Assembly (NCBI RefSeq): GCF_025143825.1 | Contig: NZ_CP083560.1 | Location: forward strand, 2,170,001-2,234,000 | Origin: Sulfitobacter sp. S223 | Lineage (GTDB): Bacteria > Pseudomonadota > Alphaproteobacteria > Rhodobacterales > Rhodobacteraceae | Length of the DNA stretch: 64,000 bases | Direction of reading: 5' to 3' | Shown: one piece after another, positions 6,928 to 16,570 of the stretch | Layout of the letters: every line of letters starts with the position of its first letter | How positions within the stretch are numbered: the first letter of the stretch is position 1 | Made by a program: the position numbers and the translations under genes | Notes under the pieces: model-generated | Database searches by the model: none | Told to the model about the DNA's origin: nothing | The model's input: the letters and a program-made list of their open reading frames with translations, nothing else

Positions 6928-8427
6928 ATGCAAGAGCTCACTCACTATATCAACGGCGCCCATGTCAAAGGCACATCAGGTCGCTTTGCAGATGTTATGA
7001 ACCCGGCAACGGGCGAAGTGCAGGCGAAATGCCCGCTGGCCAGCAAGGAAGAGCTGGAACAGGCCGTGGCTTTTGCCGCCGCAGCACAGCCCAAATGGGC
7101 CGCAACCAACCCGCAGCGCCGCGCACGCGTGCTGATGAAGCTGGTCGATCTGCTGAACCGCGATATGGACAAACTGGCCGAAGCACTGAGCCGCGAGCAC
7201 GGCAAGACCCTGCCAGATGCCGCCGGCGACGTGCAGCGTGGCCTTGAGGTTGTGGAATACTGTATTGCCGCGCCGCAAATGCTGAAGGGTGAGTTCACCG
7301 ATTCCGCTGGCCCCGGCATTGATATGTACTCTATGCGTCAGGCGCTGGGTGTGACAGCGGGTATCACGCCGTTCAACTTTCCTGCGATGATCCCGATGTG
7401 GATGTTCGCCCCTGCGATTGCTTGCGGCAACGCGTTTATCTTGAAGCCGTCCGAGCGTGATCCGTCTGTGCCGCTCATGCTGGCCGAACTGGCCGAAGAA
7501 GCAGGCCTGCCAAAGGGCATCCTGCAGGTCGTCAACGGCGATAAAGAAGCTGTGGACGCGATCCTGTATAACGATGTGATCCAGTCGGTGGGCTTTGTCG
7601 GCTCTACCCCGATTGCTGAATACATCTATGGCACGGGCTGTGCGCAGGGCAAACGCGTCCAGTGTTTCGGTGGCGCGAAGAACCACATGATCATCATGCC
7701 AGACGCGGACATGGATCAGGCTGCTGATGCGCTGATCGGCGCAGGCTACGGCGCTGCGGGCGAACGCTGCATGGCGATCTCTGTTGCTGTGCCTGTTGGC
7801 GATGAAACCGCTGACCGCCTGATTGAAAAGCTGGTGCCACGCATCGAAAAGCTGAAAGTCGGGCCATATACCTCTGGCAAGGATGTGGACTACGGCCCTG
7901 TTGTGACAGCGGCTGCCAAGGCCAACATCGAACGTCTGGTTCAGACCGGCATCGATCAAGGTGCCGAGCTGGTCGTCGATGGCCGTGATTTCAAACTTCA
8001 GGGTTACGAAGAAGGCTTTTTCGTCGGTCCTCACCTCTTTGACCGCGCGACAAAAGACATGGACATCTACAAGCAGGAAATCTTTGGCCCTGTGCTGACA
8101 TGTGTGCGTGCGCAAACCTATGAAGAGGCTGTCGGCCTCGCCATGGATCACGAATACGGCAACGGCACCGCGATCTTTACCCGTGACGGCGATGCGGCGC
8201 GCGATTTTGCGAACCGGATCAACGTCGGCATGGTTGGCATCAACGTGCCGATCCCTGTACCGCTGGCCTATCACACCTTTGGCGGCTGGAAGAAATCCGT
8301 CTTTGGTGACCTGAACCAGCACGGGCCGGACGCGTTCAAGTTCTACACGCGGACCAAAACCGTGACCGCGCGCTGGCCCTCGGGCATCAAAGAAGGCGGC
8401 GAGTTCTCCATTCCGGTTATGGAATAA
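6928..8427 (+). CDS. mmsA: Methylmalonate-semialdehyde dehydrogenase (CoA-acylating)
   Basis: MmsA converts methylmalonate semialdehyde (from valine) or malonate semialdehyde, with CoA and NAD, to propionyl-CoA or acetyl-CoA. The 499-residue protein belongs to the aldehyde dehydrogenase superfamily: TPFNFPAMIPMWMFAPAIA is the MmsA-type N-terminal motif, FGGAKNHMIIMPDAD follows, and the catalytic cysteine is in GAAGERCMAIS. The start has an aggag site 7 bases upstream. It heads the run mmsA, acyl-CoA dehydrogenase and hydrolase/dehydrogenase, which together form the distal valine pathway, and is divergent from a LysR regulator. Confidence 0.95.
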   Translation: MQELTHYINGAHVKGTSGRFADVMNPATGEVQAKCPLASKEELEQAVAFAAAAQPKWAATNPQRRARVLMKLVDLLNRDMDKLAEALSREHGKTLPDAAGDVQRGLEVVEYCIAAPQMLKGEFTDSAGPGIDMYSMRQALGVTAGITPFNFPAMIPMWMFAPAIACGNAFILKPSERDPSVPLMLAELAEEAGLPKGILQVVNGDKEAVDAILYNDVIQSVGFVGSTPIAEYIYGTGCAQGKRVQCFGGAKNHMIIMPDADMDQAADALIGAGYGAAGERCMAISVAVPVGDETADRLIEKLVPRIEKLKVGPYTSGKDVDYGPVVTAAAKANIERLVQTGIDQGAELVVDGRDFKLQGYEEGFFVGPHLFDRATKDMDIYKQEIFGPVLTCVRAQTYEEAVGLAMDHEYGNGTAIFTRDGDAARDFANRINVGMVGINVPIPVPLAYHTFGGWKKSVFGDLNQHGPDAFKFYTRTKTVTARWPSGIKEGGEFSIPVME

Positions 8428-8493
8428 GACAGCCTTTATGACCTACCCTTCCCTACACGCGGATGAGAGGTTATAGACAAGACCAACGGGAGT

Positions 8494-8518
8494 GGGCGGC
8501 GCGACATCTGCGCCGCCC
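8494..8518 (+). other. GC-rich stem-loop between mmsA and the acyl-CoA dehydrogenase gene
   Basis: A perfect 9-bp stem (gggcggcgc / gcgccgccc) with a 7-base loop lies in the 178-base gap after mmsA. No T-run follows, so it is more likely an mRNA processing or partial termination structure than a full terminator. Confidence 0.4.
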
Positions 8519-8605
8519 GTCTCGCAGCACGAGGAGAAAGGCTGCGTTGACAAACTCCTGAAAGATTTGGGCCTTACCCACGTCTCAAAACATCGGGAGA
8601 ACGAC

Positions 8606-9748
8606 ATGGATTTTGCACTCAGCGAAGAACAGAACGCCATTTTTGATATGGCCTATGCCTTTGGGCAGGAGCATATCGCACCTCATGCACAGGCTTGGGA
8701 AAAGGCAGAAACCATCCCCAAAGAATTGTGGCCGCAGATCGCGGAACTGGGGTTTGGCGGGCTTTATGTCTCTGAAGAAGGCGGCGGCGCTGGTCTTTCG
8801 CGGCTGGATGCAACGCTGGTGTTCGAAGCCTTGTCGATGGCTTGCCCTTCGGTTGCTGCGTTTCTGTCGATCCACAACATGTGCGCAAAGATGCTTGATA
8901 GCTTCGCCTCTGATGAGATGAAGGCGCGGATCATGGACGATATCCTGTCGATGAAGACCGTGCTGAGCTATTGTCTGACAGAACCCGGATCAGGATCGGA
9001 CGCCGCCGCTTTGCGGACCCGCGCAGAACGCACCAACGAGGGCTACACATTGAACGGGACCAAAGCGTTCATTTCGGGCGGCGGATATTCAGACGCCTAT
9101 GTGTGCATGGTTCGTACCGCAGATGACGGTGCCGCGGGTGTCTCGACGGTCTATGTCGAAGATGGCACTGCAGGTCTCAGCTTTGGTGGATTAGAGGATA
9201 AAATGGGCTGGCGCAGCCAACCCACCGCGCAGGTTCAGTTTGACAATTGCAACATTCCCGCCGCAAATCTGGTGGGCGAAGAAGGCAAAGGTTTCAAATA
9301 TGCGATGATGGGGCTGGACGGCGGCCGTTTGAACATCGCTGCCTGTTCACTTGGCGCTGCGCAGACCGCGCTGACGAAAACGCTTGAGTATATGGGCGAG
9401 CGGAAAGCCTTCGGCAAACCGATTGACCAGTTTCAAGGCCTACAATTCCGCCTCGCGGATATGGAGATCGAACTGCAAGCGGCGCGTATCTTCCTGCGTC
9501 AAGCTGCATGGAAGCTGGACAATGGCGCCCCCGACGCGACCAAATTCTGCGCCATGGCCAAAAAGTTTGTGACCGAAGCTGGCAGCCGCGTTGTGGATCA
9601 ATGCCTGCAACTGCATGGCGGCTATGGCTATCTGGCTGATTACGGCATTGAAAAACTGGTCCGTGATCTGCGGGTTCACCAGATCCTTGAAGGCACGAAT
9701 GAGATCATGCGCGTGATCGTTTCCCGCGATATGCTGAAAAACCGCTAA
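8606..9748 (+). CDS. Acyl-CoA dehydrogenase, probably isobutyryl-CoA dehydrogenase
   Basis: This 380-residue flavoprotein oxidises a short-chain acyl-CoA to the enoyl-CoA. The start MDFALSEEQNAIF has a gggag site; the longer frame upstream has no homology. Family marks are CLTEPGSGSDAAALRT (FAD/substrate), RKAFGKPIDQFQ, LHGGYGYLADYGIEKLVRDL and the C-terminal IL.GTNEIMR motif with the usual base near YGIE. Context defines the likely substrate: it is flanked by mmsA and by genes for 3-hydroxyisobutyryl-CoA hydrolase and 3-hydroxyisobutyrate dehydrogenase, so isobutyryl-CoA to methacrylyl-CoA is the missing step. The substrate is inferred from neighbours, the family is certain. Confidence 0.92.
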   Translation: MDFALSEEQNAIFDMAYAFGQEHIAPHAQAWEKAETIPKELWPQIAELGFGGLYVSEEGGGAGLSRLDATLVFEALSMACPSVAAFLSIHNMCAKMLDSFASDEMKARIMDDILSMKTVLSYCLTEPGSGSDAAALRTRAERTNEGYTLNGTKAFISGGGYSDAYVCMVRTADDGAAGVSTVYVEDGTAGLSFGGLEDKMGWRSQPTAQVQFDNCNIPAANLVGEEGKGFKYAMMGLDGGRLNIAACSLGAAQTALTKTLEYMGERKAFGKPIDQFQGLQFRLADMEIELQAARIFLRQAAWKLDNGAPDATKFCAMAKKFVTEAGSRVVDQCLQLHGGYGYLADYGIEKLVRDLRVHQILEGTNEIMRVIVSRDMLKNR

Positions 9749-9760
9749 GGAGCCATTGGC

Positions 9761-11689
9761 ATGAGCGATATTGATATCCGCGTAACGGGGCGTGCGGGGC
9801 GCATTACCCTGACCCGCCCCCAGGCATTGAATGCCATGACATATCAGATGTGTCTGGCAATTGAGGACGCACTGGATCGCTGGCAGGCGGATGATGCCGT
9901 TGCGCTTGTGCTGATTGATGCCGAAGGGGATCGCGCCTTTTGTTCGGGCGGCGATATCGCCGAGCTTTATGCCACTGGTACGCGCGGTGATTTTGCCTAT
10001 GGCCAGAAGTTCTGGGCCGATGAATACCGGCTGAACAACAAGATTTTCAACTACCCGAAACCCGTCGTTTCGCTGTTGCAAGGCTTCACCATGGGCGGCG
10101 GCGTTGGCATCGGCTGTCACGGGTCGCACCGCATCGTGGGTGAGACAAGCCAGATCGCTATGCCCGAGGTTGGTATCGGCCTGGTACCGGATGTCGGCGG
10201 CTCTTTGATGCTGGCGCTGGCCCCTGGAAGGCTTGGCGAATACTTGGGCATCACAGCGTCCCGGATGGGTGCCAGCGATGCAATATATGCTGGATTTGCA
10301 GATACTTACGTTCCAGAACTAAAGTGGCCAGAGCTGACCGCCGAACTGGAGAAATCCGGAGACCCCAGCTGCATCGCGTCCCATGCCGACACACCACCCG
10401 AAGGCATGTTGCACGCTCAATCAGAGCAGATCACCGCACTGTTCGCAGGTGAGGCGCTGGGGGATATCAAACGCACGCTAGAGGCAGATGGCGGTGAGTT
10501 CGCGTCGGCAGCGCTGAAAATGATGGGGCGCAATTCACCTCTGTCGATGGCCTGCACTGTGGAGATGATCCACCGGCTGCGTGGTCCGTCGCTTACGATG
10601 GAAAAAGCGCTGGACCTTGAATACCGATTTACCGCGCGGGCGATGGAGCACGGCGATTTCCTTGAGGGAATCCGCGCGGCGATCATCGACAAAGACCGCC
10701 AACCGAAATGGCAATATGCGCAAGGCGATGTGCCTGCGATTGCGGTCTCTAAGATGTTGGCGCCTTTGGGAAAAAATGCACTTACCTTCACACGGGAGAC
10801 TGACATGAGCAGCTTTAACATCGGATTTATCGGCCTGGGGAACATGGGGGCGCCGATGGCGGCCAATCTGGCTGCGGCGGGGCACACCGTAACGGGCTTT
10901 GACACAGCAGGCACGACGGCCACTGGTGTCGCGGTGGCCCAAACAGCCGAAGCCGCCTGTGACGGCGCAGATTTTGTCATAACCATGCTGCCAAACGGTG
11001 CGATCCTGCGTTCGGTTGCTGCCAACATCCTTCCCGCCATGAAAACGGGTGCCACGCTGATCGATTGTTCCACTGTCGATGTAGAAAGCGCACGGGATGT
11101 CGGCGCGTTGGCGGCTGACGCGGGTATCGGTTTCGTTGATGCGCCCGTGTCGGGTGGCGTCGGCGGCGCGGCTGGCGGCACGTTGACCTTTATGGCAGGT
11201 GGCACCGACGATGCCTTTGCGGCGGCGTCCGACCTGTTTGATATCATGGGCCAAAAGGCCGTTCACTGCGGCGAAGCAGGCGCAGGCCAAGCGGCCAAGA
11301 TTTGCAACAACATGATCCTTGGCGCCACGATGGTCGCCACCTGCGAAGCCTTCGCGCTTGCGGATAAGCTTGGCCTTGATCGCCAAAAGATGTTCGATGT
11401 CGTCAGCACGTCCTCCGGATCAAGCTGGTCGATGAACACCTATTGCCCTGCGCCCGGCGTTGGCCCGAAAACCCCAGCGGATAATGACTACACCCCCGGA
11501 TTTGCGGCGGAGTTGATGCTCAAGGACCTTGGGTTGAGCCAGCAAGCGGCCGAAGCGGTGAACGCAGATACCCCGATGGGCGCGCTTGCACAGGCGCTCT
11601 ACGCGCAATTTGTCGAGGAAGAAGGCGGCCGCGGCAAGGATTTCTCGGCGATGCTGCCCCGTTTCGAGGCGCGCGGACGAAACAGCTGA
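9761..11689 (+). CDS. mmsB: 3-Hydroxyisobutyryl-CoA hydrolase fused in frame to 3-hydroxyisobutyrate dehydrogenase
   Basis: One open frame of 642 residues contains two enzymes of valine breakdown. Residues 1-348 form a crotonase-fold 3-hydroxyisobutyryl-CoA hydrolase (AFCSGGDIAELY, TMGGGVGIGCHGSHRI, MPEVGIGLVPDVGGS). Residues 349-642 form the NAD-dependent 3-hydroxyisobutyrate dehydrogenase MmsB (IGFIGLGNMGAPMAANLA, DAPVSGGVGGAAGGTL, GQAAKICNN). An internal ATG at 10805, preceded by a normal gggaga site, sits exactly at the junction, and a TGA in another frame overlaps it. The two are normally separate genes, so this is either a recent read-through fusion, a frameshift that removed the hydrolase stop, or a sequence error. 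MmsB can probably still be made alone from 10805. Symbol refers to the second domain. Confidence 0.85.
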   Translation: MSDIDIRVTGRAGRITLTRPQALNAMTYQMCLAIEDALDRWQADDAVALVLIDAEGDRAFCSGGDIAELYATGTRGDFAYGQKFWADEYRLNNKIFNYPKPVVSLLQGFTMGGGVGIGCHGSHRIVGETSQIAMPEVGIGLVPDVGGSLMLALAPGRLGEYLGITASRMGASDAIYAGFADTYVPELKWPELTAELEKSGDPSCIASHADTPPEGMLHAQSEQITALFAGEALGDIKRTLEADGGEFASAALKMMGRNSPLSMACTVEMIHRLRGPSLTMEKALDLEYRFTARAMEHGDFLEGIRAAIIDKDRQPKWQYAQGDVPAIAVSKMLAPLGKNALTFTRETDMSSFNIGFIGLGNMGAPMAANLAAAGHTVTGFDTAGTTATGVAVAQTAEAACDGADFVITMLPNGAILRSVAANILPAMKTGATLIDCSTVDVESARDVGALAADAGIGFVDAPVSGGVGGAAGGTLTFMAGGTDDAFAAASDLFDIMGQKAVHCGEAGAGQAAKICNNMILGATMVATCEAFALADKLGLDRQKMFDVVSTSSGSSWSMNTYCPAPGVGPKTPADNDYTPGFAAELMLKDLGLSQQAAEAVNADTPMGALAQALYAQFVEEEGGRGKDFSAMLPRFEARGRNS

Positions 11690-11722
11690 TGTCGCATTCG
11701 GGCATTTTCGACGTTCGGTAAG

Positions 11723-11752
11723 CCTTAGGCTGGTCCCTGTACCAGCCTAAGG
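11723..11752 (+). promoter_or_regulatory. Hairpin covering the ribosome binding site of the MmgE/PrpD gene
   Basis: A perfect 11-bp inverted repeat (ccttaggctgg / ccagcctaagg, 8-base loop) lies between the mmsB domain and the next gene. Its right arm ends in aagg, the Shine-Dalgarno sequence 8 bases before the ATG at 11761. Folding would hide the site, so the hairpin may limit translation; it may also weaken read-through from the upstream genes. Confidence 0.55.
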
Positions 11753-11760
11753 ATCTTATC

Positions 11761-13098
11761 ATGCCCCTGCCTTTTGAGACGTTCGCTGCCACGCTGCGCT
11801 ATGAGCAGCTGCCCGAGGCGCTTCTCTGGACCCTCAGGCGGTCTTTCACCGATACCATGGGCACAGCAGCGGTCGCATCGACAACGCATATGGCGGATGT
11901 GGCCCGACGCAGTGCTTCGGCGCTGTTCGGGGCCGGTAATGCAGGTGCGGCGCGTATTCTGCTGCACGGCGGTTCCGTCAGCCCTGTGGGCGCTGCGATG
12001 GCGGGCGCATTCACCATAGATGCGATCGACGCGCATGACACCACGTCACCGTGCAAGGGACATGCGGGGTCTGCCGTGTTCCCTGCCCTGTTGGCGCTGG
12101 CCGACACGCTGGACCGTCCGGTGACGGGTGCTGAATTCGCAATCTGGCTCTCCATCGCCTATGAGGTGAGCTACCGCGCTGGACTGGCACAACACGCTAC
12201 CTGCCCTGATTACCACACCTCGGGGTCCTGGACGTCGACGGGTATCGCAACCGCGATCGCGCGGGCCTTGGACCTGACAGAGACACAGATCAGACATGCG
12301 GCCGGTATTGGAGAGTTTCACGGCCCCCGCAGTCAGATGATGCGCTGCATCGACCACCCCACCATGCTGCGTGACGGCGTCGGTTGGGGCGCGCCTTCTG
12401 GATTGACGGCGGCCTATATGGCACGCGAAGGATTCACCGGCGCTCCCGCGCTTACATGCGAAGAAGCGCCCGCGTTCTGGAAAGATCTGGGCGCTGCGTG
12501 GCGCACAGTCGAGGACACCAGCTATAAGCCTTACCCGTGTTGCCGTTGGGCTCACCCGTCCATTGATGCTGCCGCAGACCTGATGGCCACCCACAGCCTG
12601 ACGCACACCGATATTGCAGGTGTTGAGATCCGCACGTTCCACAACGCAACGCGCCTTGCGGGACACAGCCCCCAGACTTTGGACGAATTCAGCTATTCTA
12701 TCGCCTTTCCGGTCGCCTGCATGATTGTGCGTGGCCAGATCGGCGTGCCCGAGCTTGCCGCTGAAGCGTTGAACGACCCGGACATTCTTCGGGTCAGCAG
12801 GGCCACGACCCTGATTGACGATGATCACTACACCAAGATTTCTGTCGGCAAACGCTGGGCCGAAGTTACATTGCGCACCACAGACGGACGCGCCTTTACA
12901 TCAGAGCCCCGCACCCCGCGCGGCGACACAGACCAGCCGCTCAGCGACGCCGAGATTTCGGAGAAGTTTCACCGCTTTTCCGACCCTGTTCTGGGGCGTG
13001 CAAAAGCAGATGAGATCGAAGAGCTATCGGGCCGGTTTGACGTGCTGGACGCGGACCAGTTTCGCCGCCTTTTGGACCTGTGCCTAAGCGCGCCGTGA
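11761..13098 (+). CDS. MmgE/PrpD family protein (2-methylcitrate dehydratase-like)
   Basis: The 445-residue product belongs to the MmgE/PrpD family, which includes 2-methylcitrate dehydratase and related cofactor-free lyases. Visible family features are the N-terminal helical domain with FTDTMGTAAVA, the segment AIDAHDTTSPCKGHAGSAVF, the ATAIARALDLTETQIRHAAG helix pair and KPYPCCRWAHPSIDAA. Length is normal. Because propionyl-CoA is the product of the upstream valine genes, a methylcitrate-type substrate is possible, but many family members act on other compounds. Translation may be restrained by the hairpin over its ribosome binding site. Confidence 0.85.
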   Translation: MPLPFETFAATLRYEQLPEALLWTLRRSFTDTMGTAAVASTTHMADVARRSASALFGAGNAGAARILLHGGSVSPVGAAMAGAFTIDAIDAHDTTSPCKGHAGSAVFPALLALADTLDRPVTGAEFAIWLSIAYEVSYRAGLAQHATCPDYHTSGSWTSTGIATAIARALDLTETQIRHAAGIGEFHGPRSQMMRCIDHPTMLRDGVGWGAPSGLTAAYMAREGFTGAPALTCEEAPAFWKDLGAAWRTVEDTSYKPYPCCRWAHPSIDAAADLMATHSLTHTDIAGVEIRTFHNATRLAGHSPQTLDEFSYSIAFPVACMIVRGQIGVPELAAEALNDPDILRVSRATTLIDDDHYTKISVGKRWAEVTLRTTDGRAFTSEPRTPRGDTDQPLSDAEISEKFHRFSDPVLGRAKADEIEELSGRFDVLDADQFRRLLDLCLSAP

Positions 13099-13219
13099 TA
13101 ACGCGGACAGGCTGTGTCCGGCGCCCAATGGCTATCACACTTGTGTGTAGGCAGCGGAAAAGGCGGAACAATGGGGCCAACCGGTCGTTTGCCTTGTAAC
13201 AATAGAAAGGAAACGCACC

Positions 13220-13582
13220 ATGCGTATCGTTCATGTCATCACCGCAGCAAGCATTGGCTTCGGGTCTGCCACAGCCGCATTTGCCGCCTCATCCCATGGG
13301 TCTGCAAGCTATTACACCGGCCAATCCGCTGAGTTTACACAAATCGTCTCTGGTGCTGCAAAACCCGTTCAGGTTTCCGAGCGTCACCACAAATACAAAC
13401 AACACCAAAAGAAATATCGCGCGGAGCGCAAAGACAGAGAGCCCCGCGAGAACCGTGAAGCCCGACGCGAGCGGCAGCACGGTTACGATCACAGCCGCCT
13501 TGGTCGTGATCGTGGCGACAGCGATCTGGACAAAGCGCTCAGCATATTAGGCGCTGCGGCGATTATCTCCAACCTAAACTAA
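13220..13582 (+). CDS. Secreted, highly charged hypothetical protein
   Basis: The 120-residue product has a signal peptide (MRIVHVITAASIGFGSATAA, cleavage near AFA-AS). The middle, about residues 55-95, is rich in Lys, Arg, Glu and His (HHKYKQHQKKYRAERKDREP and following), and the end is a short hydrophobic segment (LSILGAAAIISNLN). I do not recognise a family. The ribosome binding site gaaagga is good, and a perfect hairpin terminator follows the stop, so it is a complete one-gene unit exported to the periplasm or beyond. Function unknown. Confidence 0.7.
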   Translation: MRIVHVITAASIGFGSATAAFAASSHGSASYYTGQSAEFTQIVSGAAKPVQVSERHHKYKQHQKKYRAERKDREPRENREARRERQHGYDHSRLGRDRGDSDLDKALSILGAAAIISNLN

Positions 13583-13608
13583 CTTCTATAAAATTTCAGT
13601 CGAAACCG

Positions 13609-13638
13609 GTGGCCGCTATTCAGCGGCCACTTTTGTTT
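13609..13638 (+). terminator. Intrinsic terminator of the secreted-protein gene, overlapping the end of uvrA
   Basis: A perfect 9-bp stem (gtggccgct / agcggccac) with a 4-base loop is followed by ttttgtttt. The T-run is on the plus strand only; the sequence also encodes the last codons of uvrA on the minus strand. Confidence 0.85.
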
Positions 13639-16489
13639 TCTTCTGCAACATCGGCTTGAGGTATTGACCTGTGTAGCTTTCCGGCACTTCAGCAACCTGT
13701 TCTGGCGTGCCAGTGGCCACAACTTTGCCGCCGCCATCACCACCCTCGGGTCCTATATCAATGATGTGGTCAGCGGTTTTCACCACATCTAGATTATGCT
13801 CGATCACGATGACCGAGTTCCCCTGATCGACCAATTCATGAAGAACTTCCAACAACTTACGCACATCTTCGAAATGCAGACCTGTGGTCGGCTCATCCAG
13901 AATATATAGCGTTCGTCCGGTGGACCGCTTGCTTAGTTCCTTGGACAGCTTAACGCGCTGCGCCTCGCCGCCCGACAGGGTCGTCGCCTGCTGACCCACC
14001 TTGATATAGCCAAGCCCCACACGCATCAGCGCATCCATCTTTTCACGGATCGACGGCACCGCAGTAAAGAAAGTTTGTGCATCCTCGACGGTCATATCCA
14101 GCACGTCGGCGATACTTTTGCCTTTGAACTTCACTTCCAGCGTTTCACGGTTGTAGCGTTTGCCTTTGCAGGTCTCACACTCGACATAGACATCCGGCAA
14201 AAAGTGCATCTCGATCTTGATGACGCCGTCGCCCTGACAGGCCTCACAGCGCCCACCCTTGACGTTAAAGCTGAAGCGGCCCGGCTTGTAGCCGCGCGCT
14301 TTGGCTTCGGGCAGGCCCGCAAACCAGTCACGGATGGGCGTGAAAGCACCTGTATAGGTGGCAGGGTTCGACCGCGGCGTGCGCCCGATGGGGCGTTGGT
14401 CAATGTCGATGACCTTGTCCAGATGCTCCAGCCCTTTGATGGTCTCGCAGGGGGCGGGCGTTTGCCGTGCCCCGTTCAGGTTCATCGACGCCGTTTTAAA
14501 CAGCGTCTCAATCGTCAGCGTCGATTTGCCCCCACCGGATACGCCGGTGACACAGACGAACTTTGCCAGCGGAAAATCGACCGTAATGTCATGCAGGTTG
14601 TTGCCGCTGGCTTTGACGACCTTGATCTTTTTCTTGTTACCCTTACGCCGCTTGTCGGGCACTTCGATTGACCGCGCACCAGTCAGGTATTGCCCCGTCA
14701 CCGAGTTCGGATCGTTAGCGACCTGATCGGGCGTGCCGTGGCTGACGACCTGTCCACCGTGCACACCCGCACCCGGCCCGATGTCGAAGACATAGTCGGC
14801 TTCGCGGATCGCTTCTTCGTCATGCTCCACCACGATCACGGTATTACCCTGATCGCGCAGGTTCTTGAGAGTCAGCAGAAGGCGGTCATTGTCGCGCTGG
14901 TGCAAACCGATAGAGGGCTCGTCCAGCACATACAGAACACCCGTCAGGCCAGAACCGATCTGGCTGGCCAAACGGATGCGCTGGCTTTCACCGCCACTTA
15001 ACGTACCGCTTGAACGTGCAAGTGTAAGATATTCTAATCCAACGTTATTTAGAAATCCGAGACGTTCCCGAATTTCCTTCAAGATAGCTTTGGCGATCTC
15101 ATTTTTCTGCGGGCTGAGGGCGTCTGGTACGCTGCTGCACCAATCAAACGCTTCGCGGATGGACATCTGCACAACCTGCCCCGCGTGTAACAGATGGTCA
15201 GGCGTCCCAATCTTAACGGCCAACGCTTCGGGGCGCAGACGATACCCTTCGCAGGTGCCACACGGGCGGTTGTTCTGGTAACGCTCAAACTCTTCGCGAA
15301 TCCAGTTGCTGTCGGTCTCGCGGTAGCGGCGCTCCATGTTGGGGATCACGCCCTCAAAGACACGGCTGACCTCGTACACGCGCCCGCCTTCATCATAGCG
15401 GAATTTGATCTCTTCTTTTCCAGAGCCGTAAAGGAATACTTTCTGTATTTTCGGGTCCAGATCTTTCCATTTGGCATTCTGGCTGAAGCCATAGTGCTTC
15501 GCTATCGCCTCGATCGTTTGCTTGAAGTACGGGCTTTTGCCCTTGCGCCACGGAGCCAACGCGCCGTCATAGATTTTCAATGTCTGGTCCGGCACGACCA
15601 GACGTTCGTCAAAGAACAGCTCCTTGCCCAAACCATCGCAAGACGGGCACGCCCCGAAGGGTGCGTTAAACGAAAACAGGCGCGGCTCAATCTCCGGGAT
15701 GGTGAAACCACTGACAGGACAGGCGAATTTCTCGGAGAAAGTGAAGCGTTCCGGCTCCCCCTCGCTTGGGGCTGTTTCAAGGATGGCGATACCGTCGGCA
15801 AGGTCCAGCGCAGTGCGCAGACTGTCTGCCAGCCGCGTCTCTAGCCCTTCGCGCACCACGATACGGTCCACGACCACATCAATGTCATGGCGGAACTTTT
15901 TATCCAGCGTGGGCGGCTCGTCCAACTCATAGAACTCGTTGTTGACCTTAACGCGCTGGAAGCCGCTTTTGCGCAGCTCAAGGAATTCTTTGCGGTACTC
16001 GCCCTTGCGATCACGGATGATAGGGGCCAGCAGATAGGCGCGGGTTCCCTCCTCCATCGTCATGATCCGGTCAACCATATCCTGCACCTGCTGTGCCTCA
16101 ATCGGTTTTCCGGTTGCAGGGCTATAGGGCGTACCAACACGCGCAAAGAGCAGCCGCATATAGTCGTAAATCTCAGTCACTGTGCCAACGGTGGAGCGCG
16201 GGTTCTTCGAGGTCGTCTTCTGCTCGATCGAGATGGCAGGACTAAGACCCGAGATGTGATCCACATCGGGTTTCTGCATCATATCAAGGAATTGCCGCGC
16301 ATAGGCGCTTAAGCTTTCGACATAGCGGCGCTGGCCTTCGGCATAGATCGTATCGAACGCAAGGCTCGATTTACCTGACCCCGACAGGCCCGTGATCACC
16401 ACCAACTGATCGCGCGGGATATCCACGTCGATGTTTTTGAGATTGTGCTCGCGCGCGCCGCGCACTTCGATGTTCTTCAACTCGGCCAT
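13616..16489 (-). CDS. uvrA: UvrABC excinuclease subunit A
   Basis: UvrA is the DNA-damage sensor of nucleotide excision repair; it dimerises, loads UvrB on lesions and hydrolyses ATP. The 957-residue protein is full length. It shows the N-terminal Walker [10 protein letters not shown], a first ABC signature [31 protein letters not shown], the second Walker [10 protein letters not shown], the C-terminal zinc finger (CEACQGDG and CETCKGKRY) and a second signature [11 protein letters not shown] with [13 protein letters not shown]. It is transcribed alone. The start [18 protein letters not shown] agrees with the family. Confidence 0.98.
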   Translation of the reverse strand: MAELKNIEVRGAREHNLKNIDVDIPRDQLVVITGLSGSGKSSLAFDTIYAEGQRRYVESLSAYARQFLDMMQKPDVDHISGLSPAISIEQKTTSKNPRSTVGTVTEIYDYMRLLFARVGTPYSPATGKPIEAQQVQDMVDRIMTMEEGTRAYLLAPIIRDRKGEYRKEFLELRKSGFQRVKVNNEFYELDEPPTLDKKFRHDIDVVVDRIVVREGLETRLADSLRTALDLADGIAILETAPSEGEPERFTFSEKFACPVSGFTIPEIEPRLFSFNAPFGACPSCDGLGKELFFDERLVVPDQTLKIYDGALAPWRKGKSPYFKQTIEAIAKHYGFSQNAKWKDLDPKIQKVFLYGSGKEEIKFRYDEGGRVYEVSRVFEGVIPNMERRYRETDSNWIREEFERYQNNRPCGTCEGYRLRPEALAVKIGTPDHLLHAGQVVQMSIREAFDWCSSVPDALSPQKNEIAKAILKEIRERLGFLNNVGLEYLTLARSSGTLSGGESQRIRLASQIGSGLTGVLYVLDEPSIGLHQRDNDRLLLTLKNLRDQGNTVIVVEHDEEAIREADYVFDIGPGAGVHGGQVVSHGTPDQVANDPNSVTGQYLTGARSIEVPDKRRKGNKKKIKVVKASGNNLHDITVDFPLAKFVCVTGVSGGGKSTLTIETLFKTASMNLNGARQTPAPCETIKGLEHLDKVIDIDQRPIGRTPRSNPATYTGAFTPIRDWFAGLPEAKARGYKPGRFSFNVKGGRCEACQGDGVIKIEMHFLPDVYVECETCKGKRYNRETLEVKFKGKSIADVLDMTVEDAQTFFTAVPSIREKMDALMRVGLGYIKVGQQATTLSGGEAQRVKLSKELSKRSTGRTLYILDEPTTGLHFEDVRKLLEVLHELVDQGNSVIVIEHNLDVVKTADHIIDIGPEGGDGGGKVVATGTPEQVAEVPESYTGQYLKPMLQKKTKVAAE

Positions 16490-16570
16490 TCAGACACCCC
16501 CAACGTTCCTAAGCGATATAGGCGGGGTTGTGAGATTCTCCAATGGATAAGTGCGAACAAATCGTAAACA

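Noticed and set aside
6976-8322. 448-codon open frame opposite mmsA
   Set aside because: Shadow of the strongly coding mmsA frame; His/Gln/Asp-rich composition and no recognisable motif.
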